From assembly GCA_050084515.1 (NCBI GenBank), contig CM114273.1, positions 40,982,001 through 41,046,000 of the forward strand: DNA of 64,000 nucleotides, given 5' to 3'. This DNA is from Blasia pusilla (taxonomy: Eukaryota; Marchantiophyta; Marchantiopsida; Blasiales). Under the pieces are notes generated by a model that searched no databases, had not been told where the DNA came from, and saw nothing but the letters and a program-made list of their open reading frames with translations. Made by a program: the position numbers and the translations under genes. This document shows, piece by piece, positions 22,955 through 35,340 of this stretch. Numbering within the stretch: position 1 is the stretch's first letter; the number at the start of each line of letters is the position of its first letter.

Positions 22955-25900
22955 AATGTAATCTTATACGAGTCAACCTAGTGAGTCATTTTTGTTACAA
23001 CTACTATACAGAGTCCATAAAAACAACTACTAACCAATTGACTTGCACAAATTACTTTCTCTTAGAATGAGATCTTTGGATTTAGTCAAGTACGTTGAGG
23101 TAATAGGCACATCCAATAAGTGCGGTAGGGATTGAGGTGATATAAGGGTTATGAATATTGGAACGTTTCTTAGATCTTGAAATATAATATTTTTTAAATT
23201 TTAATAAAAAATTATCTTTATTAGTAAATTTTTATGTAAGTTTTTCCTATGCCCTCGTCTGAAGAGAGAAGAACCTCGATGACTATTCATTCACCGGAAC
23301 CATAAGTCAAGATTGTGTAAGTTTATTGCGCCTAGCATTTGGAGTTAAAGGTTCCCATGGTAACATAAAATTATATTGTTCTAAATCTTGGTATGTAGTA
23401 CGTAATCAATTAGGAAACTTTCAATGAAGATTATATGTGAATTAGTATTTACTTTAGAAAATTTTAATCCAACAACTATGGAAAAGTTCTAATATGGTAA
23501 TAAATTGAAATTATTAAGAGAAATAAAAAATTAGTCAAAATATTAAATAGAAACTTACGTAATATTATGTCTTTTGAACTTTCTCCAAAGGCGAAATGAA
23601 GAGTGAGGATCTTGTCCATAGCAAATAGAATGGAAGTTTAGACTAAGCAAATCTGTTTTAGTAATTGATGACAGTGTAATCCCATTTATTTGATTTGATC
23701 AACCACATACAAAAGACATATAGATTTTTCCTATGTTACAAGAGTACGATTAACTATTATTGCTAACATGTATTTCTATTTGGAACAATACATCAAAATT
23801 TGTGAATGAAGGGATTTCCCATGGAACCATATCTCTTGTAGTAGGCTTAGGAAGTTCTAATATTTGTAGGTATATCTATTTAAAGTGAGTATATTTGAAG
23901 AATGGGTCATACCATATCTAAAAATAGTATGTGGTGTTTTGATACACACTTTGTCATAATAATTATAATTGCAAGCATACTATACTAGTAGAAAATTTTG
24001 TGTGATACATACTCTTATTAACTTATAGTAAGTCTCAAGCGGGATATACATATCTTTTTTTATATAGATTCTTCATTTTTTCATTTTAGAAACTACTCCT
24101 TAGTCTACAAATGGCAAGAGATAAGTCATCCTTCCATTATAAGGCTTTACTTCTTCTAAAGTATTTTTTTCCATAATGAGTAATATCCTTATATAATTTT
24201 AAAATAGATGAGACTAACAAGTATTTGATTCATTTTTCATCATATGTAATTAGCAATCAACATTCTTTTCTTTGTGTAAGAGATAATATGAAAATCTGTA
24301 TTTGCCCTTTGAAATGAGTTTCATTACTTTTAAACATACTTTCCTTGTTTAGTAGCATGTCTTCCTCTCTCTTATTTCTCCTTCCTTTTCCCAATTAGTA
24401 ATCTGGTTATTAAATCTATTATAGAAATTTATTTTTGATGTGAATTTTAATAAAAGAAACAAGGAGAAAGATTAATCCATTAGGAAAAATATAATGTGTT
24501 AGGGAGGTATTGTGCGTATTTACATTGCTAGATGATATACATCGTTATTACTCTTCATACTATCCTAAACATAAGACATCATACTCAATAAAAAAAAATG
24601 TACATTCAAAAAAGATCATGTATAAAAGAATGTCTCCTATCGTCCAAGTTTAATGTTCATGGTTATGAAAAGATCATTATCATCATATTTTCTTCCACCA
24701 TTTTGTTCCTTTGTCTCCATTTAGAAAAAAATCACTTTGTATTCCTTACTCGAGTATCTAAACCTAAAAAAATTTATCTAAGCATTAAAGCTCTAGTATA
24801 TTATTAGGATGGATTGTTAGATAATCCATGGCCCTGATTCTAAAGAAAATGACAACGTTTTTACGCATATAATTCCCACACAAAATTTGACTTGTGAAAA
24901 TAGAAACTAGTAAACCTCTATCCTCATACACACTCCCGTGAGCTATTTCATGGAGAACTCATTCTCTAATCTATACTTTTTGCCCAAAATTTTGCACATA
25001 TTGGTTCTACCCAAAAAATCTTGAAAATAAATTTTAAAAAAAAGATAATTTAGGAAAACGGTTCCCAACTTGAAAAATCAACAAAAATTGAAATGTCTTC
25101 CACTTCAAAAATTCTGCGTTGTAAAGATCTACGTTCCTCCCTCTCACACAACTTAACAAGGAATCAATATAACTTAAGTCCCCATAATGTAACCCAAATA
25201 CAAGTATAATGTTTCATAGAGAGAGAGAGGCTAGTTATTTCATTTTCCTTGGAGAAAATGACTTGAAGCATTTCATTATGCTTACGCGAGTGACCCCTTC
25301 TTCTTTTTTTCTTTAATTATGTGAGGACCTAGCATGATTGCACAGCCAATAAGAAAAATATTTACAATTTAGTATTTGGATACCTTGCAACATGTGGAAT
25401 ATGATTAGTTTCTAACTATATAGGACATGGACGGTAAATATTAGAATGGAATGGAGGAATATATCCTATCAAAGCGAGGAAAGTGAGATCGATACAAAGG
25501 GAAAATGATACTTTGGATAGTGTTGTGCAAATGTATTTTGTTTAGCTTATGTGAGTATTTCCTTGTCCATTCCTTAGAATATGTAGGGGATATAGTGAAG
25601 AGGAATATGGGCAAAAATTAAGATTGAAAAGTGAAAGCATATATTGTTAAATATGCGGTTTGGTGAATTTCCTTGTTGGCTAATTTTATGCAGGATATGA
25701 TCACAAACTATCGTAGATAATTAGGTAAGAAATTTTTGAATAAATGGAAAATAAATTTGGCATTGTTGTGAGAAATCTCATACACCATGCCTTTAATCTT
25801 TTCTCAAGGATTGAGCTGTAATTAAAAATATTTTACTCTAGTGACTAGCATAAATGGAATTGTAATGGAGTATGCCCCGAGGACCTCGACCAAATGTCAA

Positions 25901-28377
25901 ATTTTACATGGACACAAAGATTTGCTATGTGTAATATAAAGCACTACAACAAGAGCTTATTAAGAAAAAGGAGGACTTGTGGTAGGGGTATGGTTGAGAT
26001 GGATATTCTTATGCTCCATCTCAACCTCTCTGGTACCATAAGTCCTCCATGTATCTTAAGAAGAATTGGTTATGAGTGAAAGGTCTCACAAAAATGACTT
26101 TATCTCAAAGTTGCTCTAAGAATGAGAAAAACTAGTAATGGTTGTCTAATTTTTGGAGCAAGAAAAAAATATGCTAGTGCTAAGATATGCTATTGCTCCT
26201 TAAATTTTAAGAAATGGGATAGGACTACTGGTAATAATACCAAAATAATGCAGTAATTTGAAAATAACCCTATAGTTGGATTCATAACTAAAGAAAAAAT
26301 AAAATATTATCGTCGAAGTTCATATCTAAAAAATTTCTTTGTGATATCTTTGACTAAAGTAAATGTATGAATGATTATAGTGATAAAAGTACCTAGTATA
26401 ATAAAGAAACACTAGCCCCCTCTCCTCCCCCTCCCACAATACTCAACTATGACTATCGTGGAGAATATAAGTGCTAAGAGTTGCATAATTATAACTGAAA
26501 TTCCAAAAAAAATTGCAACTATCTTAGGAGTGAAAAAGAAACCATGCTTTTGAGTTGCATTATTTCCAAAAAGTGGAAATAGGTTGCGAGTGAAGAAAAT
26601 GTGAGATTATTATCCTCCCCTGATATTAATTTAGGTTAAGAAATTTTATTGATATGTTATGCCACTTATGTGCAATAATGAGAGACCATCTTACTTTCTT
26701 CATAGATGCAACTATAATCACCTACTAAGAAGAACATTAGTATATTTTTTTGAGACATGAGAAAGATGGGATCATCATCTACTTGATATTGAAGAACTGT
26801 TATGAAGACTAAGAAAGGAAATAACATGGGTGAAGAGGAGAAAGTGGCCCCTTATTAAATATGATACGATCTTCTCAAATTTCCTCATAGACATGGATGG
26901 TACACCCTAACAACATGAATATCAAAGTTATTTTCAAATGGTCGATCCTAAATTTCTTTCATATTTTTATTCATGGAATTAGGAAATTTTGAAAGCATCT
27001 TGATACATTTTTAAGAATTGTAGGCCCACTCTATGAGCTCACTAGGAGAATCCTTATTTTGAATAAGAAAATTGAATTGATAGTTGAATAGCAAGTTTCT
27101 TTTGAAGCACTCAAACTCAATAACTTCTTTCATATTCATATTGATATATCCAACTTGGATCCATCTTATCCTTTGATATTGTTCTTACTTCTCTTATCCT
27201 ATCTTCTCCCTTTTTCCTTATTAAGAGATGCCAATATAGGGGATTACGGTTACTTGGACATATGCATCCAAGGAAATACCTAGATGGGAAATTGGTACCT
27301 CTACGAGGTATAAGGCTCCTATAAGGGGTATTTGTTTTACATGCCCAAATAGAATATTATAAGTTTTTTCAAAATACTCTATATGTAAAATAAAAATAAG
27401 GCTTCTATTGTAGGTTCTCGAACATTGAAACCCCCTATTTTATATTTCCATTCTAATGAATTGTTTTCCTTAACACTCTACCTTTTCCATTCTTTTTTTC
27501 AGGTCATTTATGCTTATGTTTTTTGATCCATCTCTTCTTTTGTAAGTCCCTATATTTTTGTGTAACCTACCCGCTTACCTATTGATTTTTTTCTCTCGTT
27601 CATGCGAATGTTCCTTGATGACTCTTAATATGGCACACAGTGTCTATCACGCCCATTCCTATAACACGTTTATCTCGTATATCATGAATCCATCATGAAT
27701 TTATTTCACATTTTTCATTGTATTTCATAACTTTGAAAATTCATATGACACAATCACTCGTGAATCACTAATATTTTCCCTAATATTTTCCCCATCTCTC
27801 AATGGAAGGAATGAGAGTGGAGTGGTATGCTTGGATTACTAATTAATCAACACGAAAAGTAGGTTATTGAGCTTTGCGTTGACCCCTTAGGAATCTTCCA
27901 CACACAAAATACATGCATGGATATTGGGAAAAATACGAGGGGCTATATTTTTTTCCCATATTGTTGCGGAATTAATTAGCCATAGGCAATGGGTCTCCAT
28001 ATTTCAGGACCAAAAGGAACGCATCTTAATTCTATTTAACCAATCATGAAACGCTAAAAGAAGCCTCATGGACATGTGTTGACCATCGGAAGCGGAACCG
28101 TAAGGCCTTATCGTAACAAATAAAAAAAATAAAAAATTTGATGGGTCTAAATTCCCTTACACTGACTACTATGTTGCCACTAGCATCTCTCAAACCTGGA
28201 TTTTTGGGTTTTTAATAAATAAAGATGATCCAGGCATCCCATGAAATATCGATCTCATTCTTTTCAGGACCCAAGGCGGATTCAAGCACACATAGAGATG
28301 GAGCCTAAGGAAGGGAAGGGGGTGTTCTTAAGTTCCGTTCCTTAGGCACACAAATTATCCTTCCTTTTTATTTGGCC

Positions 28378-28605
28378 ATGCAATTCCTTTGGTTTGGTTT
28401 GGGGCAAAGAGTCAGCTTCTCGATTCTCTTGGGTTGGACTATTTTCATCGCCGTTTTCTTTGCATACGCTATAGTGAGAAAAACGGAAAGATGCACTCCG
28501 ATAAAAACGAGTGATGGAAAACCCATCGGAAGTACAAAAGAGGGGGACTCAAAGAGTCAAAACCTGAAGGCCACAACACGACCAGAAAAGGAAGAAGGGG
28601 GCTAA
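28378..28605 (+). CDS. Possible small membrane protein, unrecognised
   Basis: A 75-residue frame starts at ATG 28378. Residues about 12-34 form one hydrophobic, probably membrane-spanning segment (SILLGWTIFIAVFFAYAI), followed by a charged, Lys/Glu-rich tail ending in EKEEGG. No family was recognised. It lies in a locally less AT-rich pocket (28.25-29.45 kb). It may be chance; no promoter or splice evidence was found. Confidence 0.2.
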   Translation: MQFLWFGLGQRVSFSILLGWTIFIAVFFAYAIVRKTERCTPIKTSDGKPIGSTKEGDSKSQNLKATTRPEKEEGG

Positions 28606-28966
28606 AGTGAGATAACCATCACCTTTTGCTTAGGAAATTGTTATGAACATGTCTGAAAATAGAACAACTGAGCTTGGTATAATTGTCAACAACCAGAGGA
28701 TATTCTCTCGGTACAAAAGTCACTCCCTTCTCAGCTCGGTATACATATCTCTAAATATTATAATAATAATAATAGTAATAATAACCTTTGGTGCATGCGC
28801 GAGTTTTGGACTTTTCCACGACTTCCACCGCGATTAAAATACATTAAAATATTATTAAAAAATGTTTTCAGCTATAAAGACGGGAATAGAACCGTCTATT
28901 TCATCGGGACCATTCTTCCCAGATACGACGAAGAGATATTCCACCCCTATTCTCTAATCACACACC

Positions 28967-29200
28967 TAACTCTGAACGGAGGCTTTTCGCTCGTTACAAG
29001 GCGCGTATTGGCACTGTCCGGGAAACGTCCCAACGGATCAAGCCTAAGTAAGTTAGTGGGGAGTATATTCCACTGCTACACTAAATAAACGAGCAAGTAA
29101 CGAACTTTGACTCTAAACGGCGGCGTTTCGCGGAGTTCCGCTTCGCTCGTCGGAAGGCCTTGTCGGCGAAAAGTCCGACGGATTTGTAAGGGATTAGGCT
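28967..29200. repeat. Degenerate direct repeat, about 90 bp, two copies
   Basis: ACTCTGAACGGAGGC followed by TTTTCGCTCG (from 28970) and ACTCTAAACGGCGGCG followed by CTTCGCTCG (from 29109) begin two related stretches. Both go on through a CpG-rich segment to an AACGGAT/GACGGAT and GGCT(A)AG motif. A CpG-rich pocket inside AT-rich DNA; function unknown. Confidence 0.5.
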
Positions 29201-29761
29201 AAGACAACGTATTCCAAGCGATTAGACCGAGTAACCAAACCAAATTAGGGAGCTTCGAATACGTTGGCGTAGAGTTTTAAGAGAAGCTTTGGAGGCATAT
29301 TTAAGAGGGATTTTTTCCTTGATGCCAAAATACGTGAGGAGTTCCTTCCTACCCTATGTGCCCGTGGAGTTTTAATAGAATTCGGGCACTGATAATAATT
29401 ATTTTGGAGGCCGATGAAGGAGCATATAGGCGTCTCGCACTCCACTAAAAAAAAAACTTATAATTTGAGATTTTATGTGGAATGGTGAAGAGGTTTTTTA
29501 TGGAACAAATAAAAAATGAAAATAAAATATATATGTAGAAAAAGGACGGAAACCAAATGAGGGGGCAAAGAGAGCCGAAACATAGACCTCAAGAGGCCAA
29601 CTAAACTAAACGCAACCTCGCTTTACATGTATGGAATAATATGTATAAATGATAAACATTCAACTAAGCAAAAGATTATAAAGGGAAACTTTTAGCTTAT
29701 GTAGGTGGATAGTCCAACCTTGATGGAGCCCGAAAAGAGCAAACTTATCTTTAAATAGAAT

Positions 29762-29879
29762 CCGAACCGTGGAGTAATGAGAAGAAGAGCCTTGCAGTTT
29801 TAGAAACGATTTATTCTTTTCCGAACCGTGGATTAATGAGAAGAAGAGCCTTGCAGTTTTAGAAACGATTTATTCTTTT
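29762..29879. repeat. 59-bp tandem duplication, 1 mismatch
   Basis: Units 29762-29820 and 29821-29879 (starting CCGAACCGTGGA) differ at a single base (G/T at unit position 13). The near identity marks a recent duplication in otherwise ancient DNA, or an assembly artefact. Confidence 0.95.
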
Positions 29880-30449
29880 CCTTAAGAGCATTAAGACTAA
29901 TGCTTGAAAAATATTTTTTTGAGTAAAAATAGGGCATCGCGCCAGCATTCTTACGAGCAAGTCTTGCATTGAATGACTTTCATGACCTAGTGAAGGGCGA
30001 CACTTTTCCCTTCTATTTCCTATTTAATTACTTGCTTTCGAGCGTGTCGATCTTTTGTCTTCCTTATGTTCCATCAGCGATCTCAAAATGGAAACAGCCG
30101 TGTTTCCAAATGTAATGAATGACAAACAAAAGATTCAATCTAAAACCACCTCTCCCACCTTGCGAAGTAGATTCTTTCTTTTAAAATTTAATTATTATGA
30201 ACTAACGGTACCTCCACGCTCGAAACAACATTCGTAGCGAATATGTTACGAATGGCAAAGCTTCGATTTTCCTTTTCCAAAATAAACTAGTATCACATAC
30301 GAAACCGACTCCAATGAACGAGCGTGTCTACTACAATGCCATTCATTAGTTACTAGTCTATGGACGAGGAGAACGTGTGCTTCCTGACTAGGGGAATTCC
30401 ATAAAGGGGCCAAGAGTAGAGGACACCATTAAACGAAGTAAATATCGAG

Positions 30450-30992
30450 TTAGATTAAATGGAAATCCGTCAGTCTCCAGCGAAACATAAACAACAAACA
30501 AACAGATCTGTTACAACTTACATTTCCACCTTTCCTTTGAACTCTGTCTTCATTCGATTCGTGTGAGTTGTTTTCGGTTCGTTCCCCTTTACTCCACATT
30601 GGATAAAGTTGACTGTTGATAGTTCGAATGTCTTGTCCTCGCCCTTTTAAACCCCAGTCAGTGAACGCCAGGTGGACCAGAGTACAGAAAAACCTTGTGT
30701 GAGATTGAGGGTACATTCTCTTGATTTTTTTTTCCGATTCTTGTGACGCGAACATAATATATTTGTAACTAGTTACAATGAATAAGAAGAACATGGGCAA
30801 GGGTTTGATTTTCCGTGGACGAATATGGGTGCCTCTATTCCAGCGAAAAGAATTCCCGAGGGAGTGGGGAGGGGGGGTCTTGGATTCATGTTTGGAGCCG
30901 GGGAATAATAGAGGAGCACAATAAATTTGTTGCATTAAAATGGCTCCGGTAAAATGGCTCACATGAATCATAAGCGAAATTCCCAACGTCAT
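30450..30992 (-). CDS. Unrecognised 180-codon open frame
   Basis: An ATG-started frame of 180 residues, the longest uninterrupted one between the AHL and the hAT-like gene. Basic and Ser-rich with hydrophobic patches; no domain, signal peptide or repeat that I recognise. It lies at the entry to a GC-rich island. A chance frame is at least as likely as a gene. Confidence 0.15.
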   Translation of the reverse strand: MTLGISLMIHVSHFTGAILMQQIYCAPLLFPGSKHESKTPPPHSLGNSFRWNRGTHIRPRKIKPLPMFFLFIVTSYKYIMFASQESEKKIKRMYPQSHTRFFCTLVHLAFTDWGLKGRGQDIRTINSQLYPMWSKGERTENNSHESNEDRVQRKGGNVSCNRSVCLLFMFRWRLTDFHLI

Positions 30993-31099
30993 GCTTCATG
31001 AGCACCGGGAGATTCTAAATAAAAGGAGGGATTAAAAAGAGATTCCGTAATAAAAATTTTGAAACGGATGGGATCAAATAAAGAAATAAATAAAGGAGG

Positions 31100-32250
31100 C
31101 AAAACTAACCGTCAAAGTAGACCAGAACTGTCTCGTCGAGAACCCTATCAGTACGCTGCCGGGGATGATAGGACTTCACGGTGCCTCCGGGCCCACCCAG
31201 AAAAGCACTGCGATGTTGACTAGGCGCGCACGCTACAATACTATACTAGTAGCCCGCGAGTTAATTAGGTACGAGATTTGGGGGCTCGGGCGGGCTAGGC
31301 TAGGCCAGGCTCCTCCTCCTCCTCCTCTCACACAATGGGAATGGGTTAGTGTAGAGATCCCCCGGGGAAGCGTAGCCTGGCGGAGCTACTACTAACTTCT
31401 GGTAGGGACTTGGCAGGAAACGGACGGATAATATGGACGGAACACAGTAGAAGAAGGAGGAGGCCGGGTCCCATCGGGGGTAGGAAGGAGATAACCGAAG
31501 GATCGATTTTGTATCTAGCGGGGATGACCTGGGCCTACCATTTAGCACCAGGTGGCAAGAATAAAGGAGGAGCCCAAAGCAATAACAAAGGGCGGATGGA
31601 GGGGGGGACCTATGAGGCGCGCGGAATTAGACCACATGCGGACAGAGGCGGAGGAGCGATGGGCAGGATGTGGGCCAAGTAAGCAGGGGGCGACGTGGGC
31701 GAAGGGGCGGCTTAGATCCGTGAGTCAATCCTTCGTGAACGTGCCCTCGATACAAGAACTCTCACGAGACGCCTGTTGCGAGAAGATTTCACCGGGACAA
31801 ATCCGGGATCCGCGACCAACCAACCAACCTCACAGCTAGGAAACACACTGTAACAGATGTCTCTGTAAGACAAGCCGAAGTTTTTTTCCTTCTACAAAGT
31901 CTGAGAGGACAGAGTCCCAGACCTGCCGCACGCGCGGTGACCGGCTGGAAGGAAGGGACTTCCACCGGGCGACTGGGTGTTGCCACGACCGAGAGCAAGG
32001 AACACGTGCACTTCTTCCCCGCGACCGGCCAGTTCTCTGAAACCGGGAGATAAGAACTGTAGCTTGTTCCAGCGCTCGCACACGCCGAAGGGGGGACCTA
32101 TGGCAGCCTCTGGGCTGGGCTCACAGGACCTACCCTCGAGTCTAGATTCCCTCTTCAGCCCGACAGAGTCGTCCATTCGCCACGTGCTTGCTGCCATTCA
32201 AGCAGCACAAGCCCTTTGCTTCGGTTCGGGACAACCCTCGCTTTGCGACT
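31100..32250. other. GC/CpG-rich island without an identified gene
   Basis: Base composition is far higher in GC than in the flanks, with (CCT)n at 31313-31328. Overlapping short frames occur on both strands, the most plausible being a plus-strand 49-codon segment beginning MAASGLGSQDL at 32100. None matches a known family. It could be the 5' end or promoter of an unrecognised transcription unit. Confidence 0.35.
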
Positions 32251-32913
32251 GAAATTCCATTATTTTCTTTTCTTTTTCTTTAAGTAAGTTCCAATTTTGG
32301 ATTGCTCCATGAAAGAATTAAGAACTCGCCCGTACGTGCGTTTTGGGTCAATTACACTCTTCATCACACCTCTACTTTTTTATTTTTTAAATAACTCTAT
32401 TTTAAATAATCAGAAATCCCCGTTTTTTGGTTGTTCTTGTCTGGTCCCTTTTCGATATGAATTGCCAACCCCCATCCCCAGTTCGCACGAATTCGACCGT
32501 ACGCGACTTTAGGGTCAATTTTTGCTTTACATCATTTATCATTTTACTCATGTACTATGTTTTTATTGGCTTTCGGATTCGCCTTATGTCGGTCCATTTT
32601 CACCCGTGTGAATTCCTTGTTATTCCCTCCCCCTCTCCTCTCCCCTCCAGGGCTCGGACACTTATTTTTAGTATGTCAGTTTTTTACCGGGACTATTTGA
32701 ATCATTTAGGTTTTCTGAAATATGCCCCGGCCAACCCCCTAAGAGTTTTTACCTTGTCAGGTTTTTGCCCAAGATTTTTTCCCTTCTCAGGCTATTTCTT
32801 GCATGTAATTTGAATCACCAGTTTTTTTATGGGCTTGGAAATGGCATGCCAGTTTTTTGCTGTCAGATTTTCTACCTTTCAGTTTAGTTCTGGTTATTAT
32901 GAAAGTCTCCGGT
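32251..32913. other. T-rich intergenic DNA
   Basis: Long pyrimidine runs and many GTTTTTT/CAGTTTTTT words. A 128-codon plus-strand frame (32427-32813) is hydrophobic and Phe/Pro-rich, as expected from T-rich composition, and I do not call it a gene. Confidence 0.35.
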
Positions 32914-32943
32914 AGCTTTCTCAGCTCACCTCCTCATTTTTTT

Positions 32944-32996
32944 ACCTCTGGCTGGAGTTGAACCAAAATTCCCCCTCCCAATTGGGGGCCAGAGGT
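32944..32996 (-). other. tRNA-like fold lacking an anticodon arm, copy 1
   Basis: On the minus strand an 8-bp acceptor-like stem (ACCTCTGG/CCAGAGGT) encloses a CCCCC/GGGGG arm whose loop contains GGG, then a T-arm-like hairpin with the 7-nt loop TTCAACT. GGTTCAACTCC matches the RNA polymerase III B-box consensus; TGGCCCCCAATTGG is A-box-like. There is no anticodon arm and no 3' CCA. Probably a relic of a tRNA-derived SINE. Confidence 0.4.
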
Positions 32997-33037
32997 ACTA
33001 AGAACCCTTCTTAGCCTTCTCAGCTCACCTCCTCATT

Positions 33038-33090
33038 ACCTCTGGCTGGAGTTGAACCAGAATTTCCCCTACCAGTTGGGGGCCAGAGGT
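33038..33090 (-). other. tRNA-like fold lacking an anticodon arm, copy 2
   Basis: Same organisation as copy 1, 94 bp away: acceptor-like ACCTCTGG/CCAGAGGT, D-like CCCC/GGGG arm with loop containing ACTGGTA (as in real D-loops), and T-arm-like CTGG/CCAG around TTCAACT. The A-box-like region TGGCCCCCAACTGGTAGGG is closer to consensus than in copy 1. Confidence 0.4.
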
Positions 33091-33211
33091 GCTAAGAACC
33101 CTTCCTACAAGGAGTATTCATAAAATGAACTTTCTTTGTAGGAGGGGTTTGACTACAGAAAATAAATAACTAGTAAAAGCATTTGCAAAATGAAATGAAG
33201 TCATAGAGAAA

Positions 33212-35340
33212 CTAGGATGAAAGGTCAGGGTTAAGCTCACCTTCCTCAGCAGCTTCAAGTTCAACGGGAGGAACAATGTACAACTCTGGATTAGCATATA
33301 CAAATCTGTATTCCTTTGATTGTTTCCATGTGTCCATAGCATAAATGAGGACCTTATCCACATCAAAATTCTCTTTTGGACCCTCCATATTAACCCTCAG
33401 CAAAGCTTCCAAGTGATAAGAGGTTAAGCTATTTCTTAACCTATTCTTAATGACATTCTGAATGCTAAAAGCTCTCTCACATGATGTTGTTGATACACAT
33501 TGGACTCTAGCTATATCACCTAAAATACAGAGATTAGCATACTTAGCCTTCAGGATCGGACTACCACTTACCATACACCATAAGTCCTTGAAGGACTTCT
33601 CCTTCCATTCTGTCATGGCCTGAATCTTGAAGGCCAAGAATTCATTCTTGAGGGTGTACCATCTAGAATAGGCTTTTTCACCCCCGCCATGCAAGGTTTT
33701 TTCCTGTCCATAGAAAGAGCTCAACATTTCCAAGTCTCTCACACCCCAATCTCTTAAACTAGATATGGTAGAAGGCATTTGGGATGGATTGAGGATCTTA
33801 AAACCTCCAATGATGTTATTGTCTTCAAACCTTTCTTGCAAAGCTACACATATGGCCTCAAAGAAAATTCCTCCGAAAAAATAGCTTCTTCTAAATCCTT
33901 TTCTGTCACATCCCTATCCATTTGGATTGAATGAAAGAAAGAACCCTTATCTCGATTGCAAGTAAGCAGATATCCATCACTAGGACCATAGTTCGGAAGG
34001 AGATGAAAACCGCTAGATTGAGAAATGAGATAGGCATTCATATCTACACTTTCATGTACATAATTCATTCTAACATGTGCTATCTCAATCTGAACAATAG
34101 AAGCAACGCTAGATATATCAACAAACTTCATCTGGAATAACTTGCTCAACATTGCCATAGAATGAAGGATGTCAGCCAGAAAGTATAAAATGTAAATCAT
34201 TTTGAAGGACTTTAACCTCTTTAGAAGATGTGAAGCTACTCCATCATCTTCCCTTGGATTCACAGCAGAGAAGTAGACCATGACCGATTCTAAACTATCA
34301 CATAAAGAGGTAACGACTTGCCACCGCTTCTAAGCCATCGACCTTCCGATACCGTTTCATGACTTTCCTAGAATCGTAGCTCCTCTTGTAGAGAAGAGAG
34401 ACCAGACTTCCTCTTAGAACTCTTCTTGAAATAAAATGCAATAGAATTCAAAATGTTATCAACCTCATCACTAAGTTCCTTGCACCTTGGGCTCTTTTTT
34501 TGTCGCAAGAAGAGCTAAGTTTGTCGTTTGTGCCACACAATGGATGGACGCTTGTCATGTAAGGGTTAACATTCCTCTTCAAACGGGCACTTACCCCATT
34601 CCTACTACCTACCATAGTGTTGGCCCCATCAGACCCAAAACCAACCATCTTCTCAAAATTCAATTCCCATTCCCTAAGTAAGGATACTAAACAATCTGAA
34701 ATGGACTCGGCATCCTTGTTCTCAACCTTGATCAATCCTAAGAAGGAGGTGCACACTTGACCTTCATCAAGGTAAGTGACAAAGTCAACGAGGTGTCCTG
34801 TTACTGATATGTCAGTGGATTCATCTACCATTATTCCGTAAAAGGGACTAAGTCTAACCCTAGCTAGAAGCAATCTTTGAATTACCAAACTAATACATGT
34901 TATCATATATGCACATGTCTTGTCATCCTGATACATCAATTTTGTGAGCATCATAGATCTAGATTTGAGTAATGTACAGAGACCAGGGAATGAGGAAAAT
35001 GCAATATTATACTTAGCCATGAAGTATGCTCCTCGAAAAAGATTAAGCACCGCTAAATCACGATTTCTATTGGTGCTTGCAATAGTCAGAGAGTTTTTCT
35101 ACCACTATCTGAGCCCAAGCCAATTTTTATGTTCCTTGGATTTTCCATGGTGTGAAGGCAGAAATCTTCACATTGATGGCTCCGGATGTGGCAAATACAG
35201 ATTTTCCTCCCTGAGTCCTTGCACACTTTCGAATACCCTCCCGTGTGAGGCTCAAATTGAATCCATTCAAAAGCTTGATACCAAGAGTCTTTCCAAAGCC
35301 TGTTGTTCTCTTCTATCTTTGAAGAGGCAAGATCGAAGGA
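33212..35340 (-). pseudogene. hAT-transposase-like gene (TTF-type zinc finger/hAT dimerisation), frameshifted
   Basis: Read leftwards across frames this is a plant hAT-derived protein of the zinc-finger-862-like type. At 35040-35340 a TTF-like segment appears (WKDSWYQAFEWI then SVFATSGAINVKISAF) with poor cysteines and a frame change. Frame 34448-35050 (200 codons) holds the RNase-H-like core, FYGIMVDESTDIS, then GFGSDGANTMVG and HPLCGTNDK. The frame slips just before the 3' end of this block (about 34470-34490). The reading KELSDEVDNILNSIAFYF goes on in another frame, with a stop near 34390 and a further slip near 34310-34330. Frame 33844-34281 (145 codons) supplies the helical insertion region. 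A one-base slip near 33860 (EEFSLRPYV-stop against FEAICVALQERF) leads into frame 33212-33841 (209 codons). That ends with the hAT C-terminal dimerisation block, SCERAFSIQNVIKNRLR. At least three disruptions make it a pseudogene unless sequencing errors are responsible. Sequence is well conserved otherwise, so loss is recent. Confidence 0.85.

Larger units (their letters stand above)
17367..28280. other. 11-kb AT-rich gene desert
   Basis: No recognisable gene in about 11 kb. The longest frames are 60-70 codons and show no conserved domain. The region is very AT-rich with poly-A/T runs. It holds the perfect palindrome at 19316-19347 and an LTR-like promoter at about 22881. A 27000-27130 minus-strand stretch of charged residues could be retrotransposon gag, but I could not confirm it. 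Most of this is probably old transposon DNA beyond recognition by eye. Confidence 0.5.
32914..33106. repeat. About 99-bp tandem duplication containing tRNA-like folds
   Basis: Units begin at 32914 and 33013, each with CTCAGCTCACCTCCTCAT, then ACCTCTGGCTGGAGTTGAACC, split here as ACCTCTGG + CTGGAGTTGAACC, and end with TAAGAACCCTTC. The second lacks a short T run. Each unit carries one of the tRNA-like folds listed next. The array lies about 105 bp beyond the 3' end of the hAT-like gene. Confidence 0.9.

Noticed and set aside
31240-31300. Sixth Helitron 3' end (minus-strand CTAG beside GC-rich inverted words)
   Set aside because: ACTAGTAGCCCGCGAG followed by CTCGGGCGGGC resembles a hairpin plus terminus, but the stem is imperfect and no TCTA-type 5' end was found within 1 kb.
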